A stretch of 64,000 nt of DNA from Clostridia bacterium (GTDB taxonomy: Bacteria > Bacillota > Clostridia > Oscillospirales > CAG-272). The notes below the pieces were generated by a model. The model searched no databases. It had not been told where the DNA came from and saw nothing but the letters and a program-made list of their open reading frames with translations. Each line of letters starts with the position of its first letter. Position 1 is the first letter of the stretch. Location: positions 179,805 to 243,804 of the forward strand of contig JAFQUJ010000017.1 in the NCBI GenBank assembly GCA_017408585.1. The letters run 5' to 3'. Shown in pieces: positions 51,507-59,880 of this stretch. Made by a program: the position numbers and the translations under genes.

Positions 51507-52761
51507 AAGACTGCTTCTTATGAATGAGGGCTTTCGCATCTCAAACCAAACAAAAGCACGATATAGGGTTGAGTGTGGCTCGGCAGGAAGCGGTAAGAGC
51601 GTCAATGTCGCTCGTGACTATATAGCAAAGCTAAGCGATGCTCGCTACAAGGGCGCAAACCTTTTATGCGTAAGAAAAACCGAGAGCTCTCACCTTGACA
51701 GCACATACGCAGAGCTTTGTCGGGCGATAAGGGATATCTTTGGCGAGGCTTGGGGCAAATATTGGGAGATTTCTCGCTCGCCCATGAAAATGCACTGTAA
51801 GCACACAGGGGCGTCTGTTTTGTTCCGTGGAACACGAGATGAGGAGCAACGCGAGAAGCTCAAATCCATACAGGCTGTGAGTGGAAAAATCACTTGGGTG
51901 TGGATTGAGGAGGCGACGGAGCTTGATGGCGCAGATCTTGATATAATTGATGACCGTCTAAGAGGCAAGCTGGAAAATGACGAGCTATATTATCAAATCA
52001 CGCTGACCTTCAACCCCGTCAGCGCAAGCCATTGGATAAAAAAGCGCTTTTTTGATAGGGACGATGAGAGCGTTTTCACACACCGCTCAAGCTACCTTCA
52101 AAACGCCTTTATCGACAAGGAATATCACCTTAGAATGATGCGTCGTCGTGAGCTGGACCCCGAGGGATATCGCGTTTACGGGCTTGGCGAGTGGGGCGAG
52201 AGCGAGGGGCTTATTTTGCCACACTACCAAGTCAAGCGCCTCGAAAAATCGCACGAGCACTATGACAGAGTTTTTCTGGGACAGGACTTCGGCTACAACC
52301 ATGCAAGCTGTATTTTGACCGTCGGCATTCGTGATGGCGATGTATATGTGCTTGACGAGCTTTACAGGCGTTATCTTGACACAAGTGAGCTGATTGCCAT
52401 AGCAAACGAGATAGGGATTCCAAAAAATGTCACTATGTGGTGCGATAGCGCCGAGCCCGACAGAATAAAGGCATGGCGACGAGGGGGCTACCGTGCTATG
52501 CCTGTATCAAAGGAAAAGGGGAGCGTTCACGCCCAAATCGACTACCTCAAGGCCCACCGCCTTATAATCGACCCCTCATGCGAAAATCTCATTCGTGAGC
52601 TCAGCCTCTGGAAATGGCAACGCGATGCCATAAGCGGAGAGCTAACAGACGACCCTGTGTGCGTAAACGATGACGCGATTGCCTCTCTTCGCTATGCAAT
52701 AGAGGCTCAGCGCAAGGGTGGCACAGCCGTGTGCCTTGACAAGCGCCTTTTAGGGCTTTAA
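51499..52761 (+). CDS. Phage terminase large subunit
   Basis: Motor that pumps DNA into the procapsid and cuts it. The 420-aa protein has ATPase Walker A CGSAGSGKSVN (about 27-37), Walker B WVWIEEATEL, and an RNase H-like nuclease with acidic residues in LGQDFGYNH, MWCDSAEPDRI and VCVNDDAIASLRYA. All catalytic motifs are intact. The ATG follows GAGGGTGAGG inside the small-subunit gene; a second in-frame ATG 24 bp upstream lacks spacing. Confidence 0.93.
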   Translation: MAKRLLLMNEGFRISNQTKARYRVECGSAGSGKSVNVARDYIAKLSDARYKGANLLCVRKTESSHLDSTYAELCRAIRDIFGEAWGKYWEISRSPMKMHCKHTGASVLFRGTRDEEQREKLKSIQAVSGKITWVWIEEATELDGADLDIIDDRLRGKLENDELYYQITLTFNPVSASHWIKKRFFDRDDESVFTHRSSYLQNAFIDKEYHLRMMRRRELDPEGYRVYGLGEWGESEGLILPHYQVKRLEKSHEHYDRVFLGQDFGYNHASCILTVGIRDGDVYVLDELYRRYLDTSELIAIANEIGIPKNVTMWCDSAEPDRIKAWRRGGYRAMPVSKEKGSVHAQIDYLKAHRLIIDPSCENLIRELSLWKWQRDAISGELTDDPVCVNDDAIASLRYAIEAQRKGGTAVCLDKRLLGL

Positions 52762-52786
52762 AACATTTTTAAACAGAGGAATTTAA

Positions 52787-54025
52787 ATGAAAACAACCTT
52801 ACAAATCAAAAAGCTAATTCAGGATTTTACCGAGAATGCTCTGCCAAGGCTACGCAATCTAAGGAGCTACTATGCGGGGCGTCACGCTATTCTAAGCGAG
52901 GTAAAGGAGGCGGGAAAGCCTCAAAACAGAGTTGTAAACAACTTCTGCAAAAACATTACAGACACAACCGTTGGCTATTTTATGGGCACGCCTGTATCGT
53001 ATAGCTCAAATGACAAGGGGCTAATCTATGACATTTTGAGAATAAACGATTATAATGACGAGCAGTTTGTGAATAGCCGTCTATCAAAGGACCTCTCCGT
53101 TTACGGAATTGCCTGCGAGATGCTCTATTTCGACACAGATAGGCAGATTCGCTTCTGCCCTTGCGATGTGTGTAGCGTCATTCCAATTTGGTCCAGCACC
53201 ATTGACAGAGAGCTAATCGGAGCTATTCGCCTTGTCGGCTCGGATAACGAGAGCGAGTGCGATATCGAGGTCTATGATGACACCACAATAAGCTATTACA
53301 AGCTCAACAGGGCTAGCGGTACACTCCAAAAAACAAACACACTCCCCCACTATTTCGGGCAAGTGCCTCTCAACTTCTATCTTAACAACTCCGATGCGAC
53401 AGGCGACTTTGAGGGCGTTATTTCTCTTGTTGATGCGTATAACAAGCTTCAAAGCGAGAGCATAAACGACTTCGAGCTTTTTGCCGACTCATATCTTGCA
53501 ATCACGGGAATGGGTGCAACAACAAGCGAGGATATAGCTCGCCTTCGTGAGAACAGAGTTCTGCTTTTAGAGGACGGTGGGCGTGCCGAGTGGCTGACAA
53601 AGAGTGTAAACGATGGCTATATCGAAAATCTAAAATCGAGAATTTCCTCGGACATTTATCGTTTCTCCGGTAGCGTCGATATGACCGATGATACCGTGGG
53701 TCAGAGCGCCTCGGGAATTGCCATCAAATACCGACTTCTCAATTTTGAAAACAGGGTTTCGGTAACCGAGAGATTTTTCAAGAAGGGGCTTATGCGCAGA
53801 TACGAAATGATTTGTCATCTTTTGAACACGCTTGGCGCTCTTTATGATTGGCGAGAGCTAAAAATCACCTTCTCTCGCAACATTCCGGAAAATCCTGTTG
53901 ACAGTGCGGAATACGCACAAAAGATGAGTGGCGTTATTTCAAGAAAGACGCTTCTTGAAGCGCTACCGATTGTAACCGATGTGGAGGATGAGCTCGCTCG
54001 AATTGACGACGAGCAGGGGGTATGA
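52787..54025 (+). CDS. Phage portal protein (SPP1 gp6-like)
   Basis: A 412-aa portal. Clear family features are the N-terminal LRSYYAGRHAIL, KPQNRVVNNFCKNITDTTVGYFMGTPV (seen here in pieces), the crown/stem helices and VGQSASGIAIKYRLLNFENRV near 300-325. It would form the dodecameric DNA gate at one capsid vertex. It is intact, 25 bp downstream of the large terminase and 1 bp upstream of the scaffold. Confidence 0.93.
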   Translation: MKTTLQIKKLIQDFTENALPRLRNLRSYYAGRHAILSEVKEAGKPQNRVVNNFCKNITDTTVGYFMGTPVSYSSNDKGLIYDILRINDYNDEQFVNSRLSKDLSVYGIACEMLYFDTDRQIRFCPCDVCSVIPIWSSTIDRELIGAIRLVGSDNESECDIEVYDDTTISYYKLNRASGTLQKTNTLPHYFGQVPLNFYLNNSDATGDFEGVISLVDAYNKLQSESINDFELFADSYLAITGMGATTSEDIARLRENRVLLLEDGGRAEWLTKSVNDGYIENLKSRISSDIYRFSGSVDMTDDTVGQSASGIAIKYRLLNFENRVSVTERFFKKGLMRRYEMICHLLNTLGALYDWRELKITFSRNIPENPVDSAEYAQKMSGVISRKTLLEALPIVTDVEDELARIDDEQGV

Positions 54026-54026
54026 T

Positions 54027-54599
54027 ATGGAAGAAATTATAAATTCAAGCGCCCCTGTGTCGCAAAATGACGAGCCAATTACTGTAATAGACGAGATAAG
54101 CGAGCCGGATACAGAGGTCGAGGGCGCACACGATGTGCAAGATAACATAACGCTCGACACTCCCCTTGCAAGCGATGCCTTGTCTGTCACAGAGCCACCA
54201 CAGAATAACACCGAGCCACCACACAATAGTCCTAACCCCTCAGGCGAGCTGGAGGCTCTCAGAGCCGAGCTTGAAAAAGAGCGCTCCTTGAGGGTGCGAG
54301 GCGAGGTGAAGCTTGCGTGCATTTCACTTTTAGAGGAGCACAGCCTGCCTCTCTCCCTTTGCGATATTTTGACATGCGATAGCGTAGAAGAAACTCAAGC
54401 GCGAGTTGAAGAGGTCTCCAAAATCGTAAGGGAAGCAGTTTTTGAGCAGGTTTGCGCCAGACTGGCAACCATTCCAACCCCCAGCGAGGGTGGACACGCT
54501 ATGACAGTAGCAGAATTCAAATCGCTCTCCTTAGCCGATATGCAAAGGCTCTATAAGACGGATAAGGAGCTATATAACGAGCTATCAAGAAAAATTTAA
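54027..54599 (+). CDS. Phage scaffold-like protein
   Basis: A 190-aa acidic protein with a long N-terminal Glu/Asp/Pro-rich disordered tail (1-75), a coiled-coil segment GELEALRAELEKERSLRVRG (about 76-95) and a C-terminal LADMQRLYKTDKELYNELSR tail. This is the usual form and position (between portal and capsid) for assembly scaffolds. The start at 54027 follows AGCAGGGGG. Confidence 0.78.
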   Translation: MEEIINSSAPVSQNDEPITVIDEISEPDTEVEGAHDVQDNITLDTPLASDALSVTEPPQNNTEPPHNSPNPSGELEALRAELEKERSLRVRGEVKLACISLLEEHSLPLSLCDILTCDSVEETQARVEEVSKIVREAVFEQVCARLATIPTPSEGGHAMTVAEFKSLSLADMQRLYKTDKELYNELSRKI

Positions 54600-54611
54600 C
54601 GAGGTATTAAA

Positions 54612-55688
54612 ATGAACACAATTTACGAAAACGAAATCATCGAAAACAAAATGACAGAGCTTCTCAACACTCGTCTTGACGCAAGAGCGCTCATGACAGT
54701 TGACACCTCTCTTACCGAGAGCGCAGGACTTCGCAAGGTTATCAACCGTTACACCTATTCGGGCTGTGTTGAAAATCTTGCTAAGGGCGAGAAAAACTCA
54801 AAGAAGGGTAGCGTTTCCTTCGTGCCTGAATATTATGATATCAAGAGATATCAGCAAACCTTCGAGTATAACGACATGGACGCTATGGCTGACCCTTACA
54901 TTGTTGATGTCGCTATGCAGGGCGCTATCACAGAAATCACAAACGAGATAAACGAGGAATATTTCAAGGAAATCTCCAAGGTCGGCACTCGCTATGTTTA
55001 CACAGGCGAAGCTCTCACCTATGCGGATATCGTTGATGCTCTTGCAGTAATTGATTGCGAGGTTGACTCCGAGCTATTCATTCTCATGGGCGCTGATGTA
55101 AGAGCGCAAATTAGAAAGGACCCCGATTTCATGTCCGCTAAGCAGGGCGAAATCATTTACAGCGGTCAATTCGGCACAATCTGCGGTATTCCTGTTCTCT
55201 TCTCCAAGCTCATGCCAAAGAACCAAATCATCATAACAAACAAAAGCGCCGTTCGCTTCTTTGTTAAGAAGAGCGCCAGCGTTGAGCAAGCACGCGACAT
55301 TGAAACCAAGGACAACACAGTAGTTTACGAGCGTCACGGTCTTATCGCGCTAGTTGATGACACTCACTCCGTTCTTATCGGTAAATCTCCTGTTGAGCTT
55401 AAATGGGAGGTTGAAGAGAACTCTCCTATCAATGGTCTTTGCACAGTTGACGCGCTCAACGAAACTCTTCTTCATGACTGCCTTTATGTTTACAAGGTTA
55501 ACGCTCCATTAGTTTTCATGGGTGATACAATCGACATGAACGATGGCTGGAGCGACCTTAGCGAAAACGCCAACAGAGCAACCCAGACCGCTAACGGTGA
55601 TGTGCTTCAAATACTCGAGGTTGACAGCACAACTTATGCGGTTAGACGCGCTATGAGATACACCTTCACAAACACAGCTGAGGCATAA
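54612..55688 (+). CDS. Phage major capsid protein (HK97-fold)
   Basis: A 358-aa capsid protein with the N-terminal arm, an E-loop region (EKNSKKGSVSFVPEYYDIKR in part), and P- and A-domain segments (FGTICGIPVLFSKLMPKNQI). An additional C-terminal approximately 85-residue domain (from EVEENSPINGLC) may be a surface decoration. It is intact and follows the scaffold by 12 bp. Confidence 0.88.
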   Translation: MNTIYENEIIENKMTELLNTRLDARALMTVDTSLTESAGLRKVINRYTYSGCVENLAKGEKNSKKGSVSFVPEYYDIKRYQQTFEYNDMDAMADPYIVDVAMQGAITEITNEINEEYFKEISKVGTRYVYTGEALTYADIVDALAVIDCEVDSELFILMGADVRAQIRKDPDFMSAKQGEIIYSGQFGTICGIPVLFSKLMPKNQIIITNKSAVRFFVKKSASVEQARDIETKDNTVVYERHGLIALVDDTHSVLIGKSPVELKWEVEENSPINGLCTVDALNETLLHDCLYVYKVNAPLVFMGDTIDMNDGWSDLSENANRATQTANGDVLQILEVDSTTYAVRRAMRYTFTNTAEA

Positions 55689-55690
55689 TT

Positions 55691-56005
55691 ATGCAGATAT
55701 TGAGCGATAGAGCTCCTAGCGAAATTATCACTCACATAAAGGCCCTTCTCCTCATCACAGGTGAGGAGAAGGACTCTCTGCTACTTGCTCTCTTAGAGGA
55801 CGCCTATGCCTACGCTGTGGCATACACGGGCGTATCAACAATTCCAAGCGCCATTTTGTCAAAAATGGTGTGCGAGGACTTTTCAAGAGGCTCTAGCGGA
55901 GCTATCAAAAAATCTCGTGGCTCGGCAAGCGAGGAATATCCAAATGGCTATTCAAGTGCCACCCTCGCTCTTTTGTCAGCCAATAGAAAAATAAAGGTAT
56001 TGTGA
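55691..56005 (+). CDS. Phage head-tail connector (gp6/gp15-like)
   Basis: A 104-aa helical protein with the connector pattern ITHIKALLLITGEEKDSLLLALLEDAYAYAVAYTG (read in parts). By position and fold type it binds the portal. The TAA to ATG gap to the capsid gene is 2 bp. Confidence 0.75.
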   Translation: MQILSDRAPSEIITHIKALLLITGEEKDSLLLALLEDAYAYAVAYTGVSTIPSAILSKMVCEDFSRGSSGAIKKSRGSASEEYPNGYSSATLALLSANRKIKVL

Positions 56006-56014
56006 GGGATAAAA

Positions 56015-56347
56015 ATGCTGGAGAGCGAAAAAAGAAATTACCCACTTTACAGAATAAATAAGGATCGCATAGCAAGAATGGTGGGGCTTGTCAGAATGGC
56101 GATTTATATGACAAGCGACAGGCGTGACGAGGATAATGACCACCTTTGCGTGTATCTAAAAAAGAGCTATGGGGCAGTCTGTGATAGGTGCGATATAAGA
56201 GAGGCGGACATTGTAAGGCTCGAGGACGATGAGCGAGTGCGCGTAATCAGCGTCACAGGCGACGATAGCGAGCTTCTTTTGCACCTTGAAAGCGTTAAAA
56301 TTCTCGACACAGGGTCGTTCGATTTTGAGGAGGACAGTAATGTTTGA
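56015..56347 (+). CDS. Phage head-closure-like protein
   Basis: A 110-aa protein between connector and tail-terminator-like genes, with a beta-rich core (RVISVTGDDSELLLHLESVKIL). It is assigned to head closure mainly by position. It overlaps the next gene by 8 bp. Confidence 0.55.
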   Translation: MLESEKRNYPLYRINKDRIARMVGLVRMAIYMTSDRRDEDNDHLCVYLKKSYGAVCDRCDIREADIVRLEDDERVRVISVTGDDSELLLHLESVKILDTGSFDFEEDSNV

Positions 56348-56693
56348 TGCAATTATTAACAAGGTTAAGGAATGTGTTAAGAGCGAGGTTAGCGACCGTC
56401 TTAACGACATAAGCCGAGATAGCACGATTGTCAAAATTCAGCCTCAAGCCTACGACGAGGGCGTTTGCACCTCTAAGGTGGATATAATCTGCGTGGCAAA
56501 GACCTACGAGAGCGCTCTTTTAAGCTTTGATGCGATATGTGACGGACTTGACAGTCTTTGCGACGAGGACGGCGAGGTGCTTGAGATTTCGCTTGAGAGC
56601 ACAACTATAAAATACGACACAGTGTCGGGCATGATACGAATTCTAGGCGTTTTTTCATGCTACACGGAGGTGAGTGGCGATGGTTTTAACTAA
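56340..56693 (+). CDS. Phage tail-terminator/minor tail-like protein
   Basis: A 117-aa protein in the position of the tail-completion gene. The N-terminal helix FDAIINKVKECVKSEVSDRL precedes a beta-rich part. The start at 56340 follows GAGGAGGACAGTA. It overlaps the Dit gene by 14 bp, so there is no gap where a tail-tube or tape-measure gene could have been cleanly deleted recently. Confidence 0.5.
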   Translation: MFDAIINKVKECVKSEVSDRLNDISRDSTIVKIQPQAYDEGVCTSKVDIICVAKTYESALLSFDAICDGLDSLCDEDGEVLEISLESTTIKYDTVSGMIRILGVFSCYTEVSGDGFN

Positions 56694-57450
56694 TGGTGAG
56701 CTATCCCTATCCCTCGATGGCGCTCTTAAGCTGATTTCCCTTGAGGTAGGCGGAGCGCCAATCAACAATTTCCTATGTCAAGGAGGCGGTATGCTCGGTG
56801 GTGTGCCGATGGGCTTTTCCATCTCGCCAAGAGAGGTAAAAATTGAGGGCTATGTGTGCGAGGATTTAGAGGCAAATCGCAAGCTTTTGTGCCAAATTTG
56901 CACACAGACCCCACCCTTTTACATTGTTGATGGCGATTATCGCTTGGAGCTTCTTCCAAAGCATACAATCGAATTTTCATCTCTTAAGCGCTTCTCCGAA
57001 AAGCTCCTGAAATTCACTATAAGAGCCATCAGCCCCAGTCCCTATTGGCTTGGCGAGGCGGTGCGCCAGCAGTTCTACAACTGTGGTGGCGAGTCAACTG
57101 ACGATATCGCCATTCGCATAACAAATACGGGAGATGTCGAAATGGGCGCTCTCTTTGAATTTTTAATGATGAGCTCATGTAACTTCATCAAGCTTATCAA
57201 GGGCGAAGAGCGAATATTTGTAAACCACCCCTTCAAGACAATGGACAAGCTATTTATCGACACAAGGCATGGCAAAATGAGCGTTTGTTATCTCCCTAGT
57301 GGTCAAAGCAACCCCGTAAACATAATCGAATTTGTCAGCCCTGACTCCTCTTTTTTCGGGCTTGATGTGGGCGAAAACAGATTTGATTTTGTGGTGTCGC
57401 AGGGGCTTTCGTATGTAACAATCGAATACTCCCCCGCGTATTTGAGGTGA
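56680..57450 (+). CDS. Phage distal tail protein (Dit-like)
   Basis: A 256-aa tail-tip hub protein. It has the Dit-type N-terminal domain (MGFSISPREVKIEGYV, LLCQICTQTPPFYIVDGDYRLELLP) and a C-terminal galectin-like beta-sandwich (IRITNTGDVEMGALFEF, SYVTIEYSPAYL). Dit normally joins the tail tube to the receptor-binding or tail-spike proteins. ATG at 56680 follows CGGAGG; an in-frame GTG two codons upstream is too close to it. Confidence 0.82.
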   Translation: MVLTNGELSLSLDGALKLISLEVGGAPINNFLCQGGGMLGGVPMGFSISPREVKIEGYVCEDLEANRKLLCQICTQTPPFYIVDGDYRLELLPKHTIEFSSLKRFSEKLLKFTIRAISPSPYWLGEAVRQQFYNCGGESTDDIAIRITNTGDVEMGALFEFLMMSSCNFIKLIKGEERIFVNHPFKTMDKLFIDTRHGKMSVCYLPSGQSNPVNIIEFVSPDSSFFGLDVGENRFDFVVSQGLSYVTIEYSPAYLR

Positions 57451-57454
57451 GCCT

Positions 57455-58435
57455 ATGATAGTTAAAGCCTTAACACACGATTTTAAGCTTTGCGCAGTCA
57501 TTGACACGATAAGCGCGCTAAGCTACACCGAGGACTTTCAAGAGGCGGGAGAGCTTTCTATGACTCTCCCCTTCAAAAAGGAGCTATATCAAATTCTCAA
57601 GCCACCGTGTAGGCTTTTGATTGAGGACTTGATTTTCAATGTCGATAAAATTCACGCAAGCGAAAGCGAAATTCGAGTGCATGGCTCGGGAATTTTCAAG
57701 GAATTTGAGCAATTCTATATCTCGATGCCCGAGGAGCAAAACGCCTCGCCTGCCCAAATCTTGTATAGCATGGCATCAAGAGCGAGCTTCGAGGGAATAA
57801 GCTATGGCGTATATGGACTTGCAGTCCCCGACGAGCGCGTTTGCGAGATCTACGAATGGTGCAGAGATTTGTATGGAATTATGACTCAGCTATGCTTTGA
57901 TTACGATCTCGGGCTTAGAATGGTCTATGATTTTAATGGCGGTGAGCTTCGCTTCCATATCCTTGATGTGCGTGACAGGGCAACCAACAGCGCCACCACC
58001 TACACCACCATAAGCGATAGTCGAGAGAGCTATGCTCAAATTGAGAGCGTGTGCGACATATCAAATTACAAGAGCTTTGTTGAGCTGATTTATAAAATAA
58101 ACTCGCTTGACGAGCTTGTAAGCTACACCTTCAACAGATGCCCCAGCGACGAAAGCCCTCGCAGATATATTGAATATCCGCATCTGCTCCCTGCCGGTGA
58201 TAACGAGCTTTACAGTATGTTTAACACAAGGGCAAATCAAATCTTTAAGGAAAGGCGAAAAAAGCAATATTACAGAGTCACCCTACTTGGCGAGCCTCTT
58301 CACAGGGTTGGAGATTTGTGCTATGTGGAAAGCTCTGCGCTAGGGGAGCACGAATGGGCGCTCTTAACTCGTCGCGAGGTCAGCCTTATCGACACCCATC
58401 GCACCGAAGCACTAATTTTAGAGGTACGAAAATGA
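57455..58435 (+). CDS. Siphovirus ReqiPepy6 Gp37-like tail protein
   Basis: A 326-aa tail-associated protein. The pattern LCAVIDTISALSYTEDFQEAGELSMTLPF (in parts), RCPSDESPRRYIEYPHLLPAG and GEPLHRVGDLCYVES suggests a Gp37/Tal-like baseplate protein. It follows Dit by 4 bp and overlaps the next gene by 4 bp (ATGA). There is no lysozyme or other enzymatic domain. It may be the receptor-facing part. Confidence 0.7.
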   Translation: MIVKALTHDFKLCAVIDTISALSYTEDFQEAGELSMTLPFKKELYQILKPPCRLLIEDLIFNVDKIHASESEIRVHGSGIFKEFEQFYISMPEEQNASPAQILYSMASRASFEGISYGVYGLAVPDERVCEIYEWCRDLYGIMTQLCFDYDLGLRMVYDFNGGELRFHILDVRDRATNSATTYTTISDSRESYAQIESVCDISNYKSFVELIYKINSLDELVSYTFNRCPSDESPRRYIEYPHLLPAGDNELYSMFNTRANQIFKERRKKQYYRVTLLGEPLHRVGDLCYVESSALGEHEWALLTRREVSLIDTHRTEALILEVRK

Positions 58436-58692
58436 ACGAAATTTCAACAGAATTATGTAACGAAAGGAGCACGCAGAATCAGCGTCGTCTTGACAAGCAC
58501 GAGAGCACCCTTGATGCGCTCATGATTTGCTCAGTCAAGCTCACAGAGCTTGTCGAAATTCATAACGAGCGCTTAAAGGACCACGAAACGAGGCTTGATA
58601 GCCTTGAAAGTCGCCCCGCAAGCATGATTTCAAGAATTGTAGATGCGCTGATATCGGCTATTGTTGCCGGTCTTGTCTGCCTAATACTATAA
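58432..58692 (+). CDS. Small coiled-coil membrane protein (XhlA-like)
   Basis: An 86-aa protein with a polar coiled-coil (about 12-60, heptads in RRLDKHESTLDALMICSVKLTELVE) and one C-terminal hydrophobic helix (ISRIVDALISAIVAGLVCLIL in part). Size, layout and position before the holin match hemolysin XhlA-type proteins of PBSX-like prophages. Overlaps the holin gene by 1 bp (TAATG). Confidence 0.7.
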   Translation: MNEISTELCNERSTQNQRRLDKHESTLDALMICSVKLTELVEIHNERLKDHETRLDSLESRPASMISRIVDALISAIVAGLVCLIL

Positions 58693-58940
58693 TGAAGAAA
58701 AAGCTAAGCAGTCGCAAGCTTTGGCTCGCAATCATTGGCTTTGTGAGTGCTATGTGTGTCGTTTTTGGCGTCGAGGATATCAAAATCGAGCAAATTTGCG
58801 CTCTAATCGGCGCTCTCGGCACACTAATTGCCTATATTTTTGCCGAGGGAATATCTGACGCATCGGGCAAGACAAGCGAAAAAACAGACACTCCCCCAAG
58901 CGATTTAGGTCAAAGCTCCCCAAATAACGAGGAAAAGTGA
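58692..58940 (+). CDS. Holin-like protein
   Basis: An 82-aa protein with two hydrophobic helices (KLWLAIIGFVSAMCVVFG and ICALIGALGTLIAYIFAEG) and a charged C-terminal tail, typical of class II phage holins. No lysin gene follows; the next gene is a host-type phosphatase. If functional, pore formation would have to work with a host or unlinked lysin. Confidence 0.72.
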   Translation: MKKKLSSRKLWLAIIGFVSAMCVVFGVEDIKIEQICALIGALGTLIAYIFAEGISDASGKTSEKTDTPPSDLGQSSPNNEEK

Positions 58941-58984
58941 GAAAAATTCCAAAAGCCCTTTATTTTTAGCCTAAACTGTGCTAC

Positions 58985-59080
58985 AATAATAGCGTAGCTC
59001 GCACACTCATGTGTTGACGAGGCGGATTTTCAAAACTCAATAGGAGGCTTGAGCCAACAGGCTCTCTCAAAGCAATAAAA
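58985..59080 (+). promoter_or_regulatory. Leader of gph with distant SD and hairpin
   Basis: A TACAAT -10-like box lies at 58982-58987. The leader contains ATGTGTTGACGAGGCGG, then AGGAGG at 59043-59048, then a GAGCC-AACA-GGCTC hairpin, and only then the ATG at 59081. The AGGAGG is about 33 nt from the start, so the hairpin may bring it near or reflect another control. The 12-mer ATGTGTTGACGA recurs in the ncRNA at about 62405. Confidence 0.4.
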
Positions 59081-59743
59081 ATGATTAAAACGATTATTTT
59101 CGACCTTGACGGTACGCTATGCGACACCATTGAGGACATACGCACCGCAATAAATGCGATGCTCACCAAGCTAGGCTACAAGACACGCTCAAGGGCTGAG
59201 GTTTTGAAGGCCATTAATAATGGCGCAAGAGAGCTAATTCGTCGTTCTCTGCCTCGTGATGTGCAAAAGGTGGAGTTCATTGTTGATAGCGCGCTTGAGG
59301 TTTATGCAAACGAATATGCTAAATGCTACTGTCAAAAGACAAAGGCGTTTGAGGGCATTAAGGCTCTGCTCATGGAGCTGAAGGGGCAAGGATATAAGCT
59401 CGCAGTTCTCTCGAATAAGCAGGACGAATTTGTAAAGGACATGGTCGGAAAAATATTCGGTAAGGGACTTTTCAATGTTGCGATGGGTCAAAAGGACCTT
59501 CCCACAAAGCCAAATCCTACCTCGGCAATCGCAATCGCACGCTCTCTTGGCACTCGCCCGGACAGATGCGTCATTATCGGCGATAGCGATGTCGATGTCA
59601 TGACCGCAATCAACGCACAAATGCACATTATCGGAGTTAGCTGGGGCTATCGTGACGAGGCTCTGCTAAAAGACGCGGGCGCTCTCAATATCGCACACTC
59701 CCCCGAGGAAATTCTCACAATCTTAGACGGATTTAACGCTTAA
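59081..59743 (+). CDS. gph: HAD-superfamily phosphatase (phosphoglycolate phosphatase-like)
   Basis: A 220-aa HAD hydrolase. Motif I FDLDGTLCDT (about 7-16), cap helices, motif II VLSNKQ, motif III Lys in GQKDLPTKPNP, motif IV IGDSDVDVMTA. The KPxP and GDSxxD forms are those of phosphoglycolate phosphatases. No strong ribosome binding site lies within 12 nt of the ATG. It follows the phage cassette by 140 bp and is host-like in character. Confidence 0.85.
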   Translation: MIKTIIFDLDGTLCDTIEDIRTAINAMLTKLGYKTRSRAEVLKAINNGARELIRRSLPRDVQKVEFIVDSALEVYANEYAKCYCQKTKAFEGIKALLMELKGQGYKLAVLSNKQDEFVKDMVGKIFGKGLFNVAMGQKDLPTKPNPTSAIAIARSLGTRPDRCVIIGDSDVDVMTAINAQMHIIGVSWGYRDEALLKDAGALNIAHSPEEILTILDGFNA

Positions 59744-59751
59744 AAAGCGAA

Positions 59752-59785
59752 AAAGGGCAGAAAAATTTTTCTGTCCTTTTTGCTT
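59752..59785 (+). terminator. Intrinsic terminator of gph
   Basis: AAAAAGGGCAGAAAAA / TTTTTCTGTCCTTTTT stem with one G-T pair and a T-run in the 3' arm. Confidence 0.75.
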
Positions 59786-59813
59786 TGCGCCGTCCCTTCT
59801 CTCTAACCTTCGT

Positions 59814-59835
59814 TTTTGATATCATGATATCAAAA
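59814..59835. repeat. Perfect 22-bp palindrome
   Basis: TTTTGATATCA followed by its exact reverse complement, centred between convergent gph and the orphan minus-strand gene. It could be a protein-binding site or a cruciform. No gene lies in 59744-59880. Confidence 0.7.
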
Positions 59836-59880
59836 CAGATTGCTTTTAAAAAGCTTATAAAAGGGCGTGAGCTTTAAGTG

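Larger units (their letters stand above)
51085..58940 (+). mobile_element. Compact phage-derived packaging and particle cassette
   Basis: Twelve tightly packed co-directional genes: TerS-like, TerL, portal, scaffold, major capsid, three connector-type proteins, Dit, Gp37-like tail protein, XhlA-like and holin-like. I find no integrase, repressor, replication, tail-tube, tape-measure or lysin gene, and no flanking direct repeats that look like att sites. Codon choice looks like the host's. It could be a prophage remnant, a satellite or a domesticated particle system. Confidence 0.75.

Noticed and set aside
51499-58940. Complete inducible prophage
   Set aside because: No integrase, excisionase, repressor, replication, tail-tube, tape-measure or lysin gene is present between dagK and gph.
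58990-59060. glmS-type ribozyme, because of GTTGACGAGG in the gph leader
   Set aside because: Only about ten bases match; the following GGAG and ATCGA core of glmS and a glmS gene are absent.
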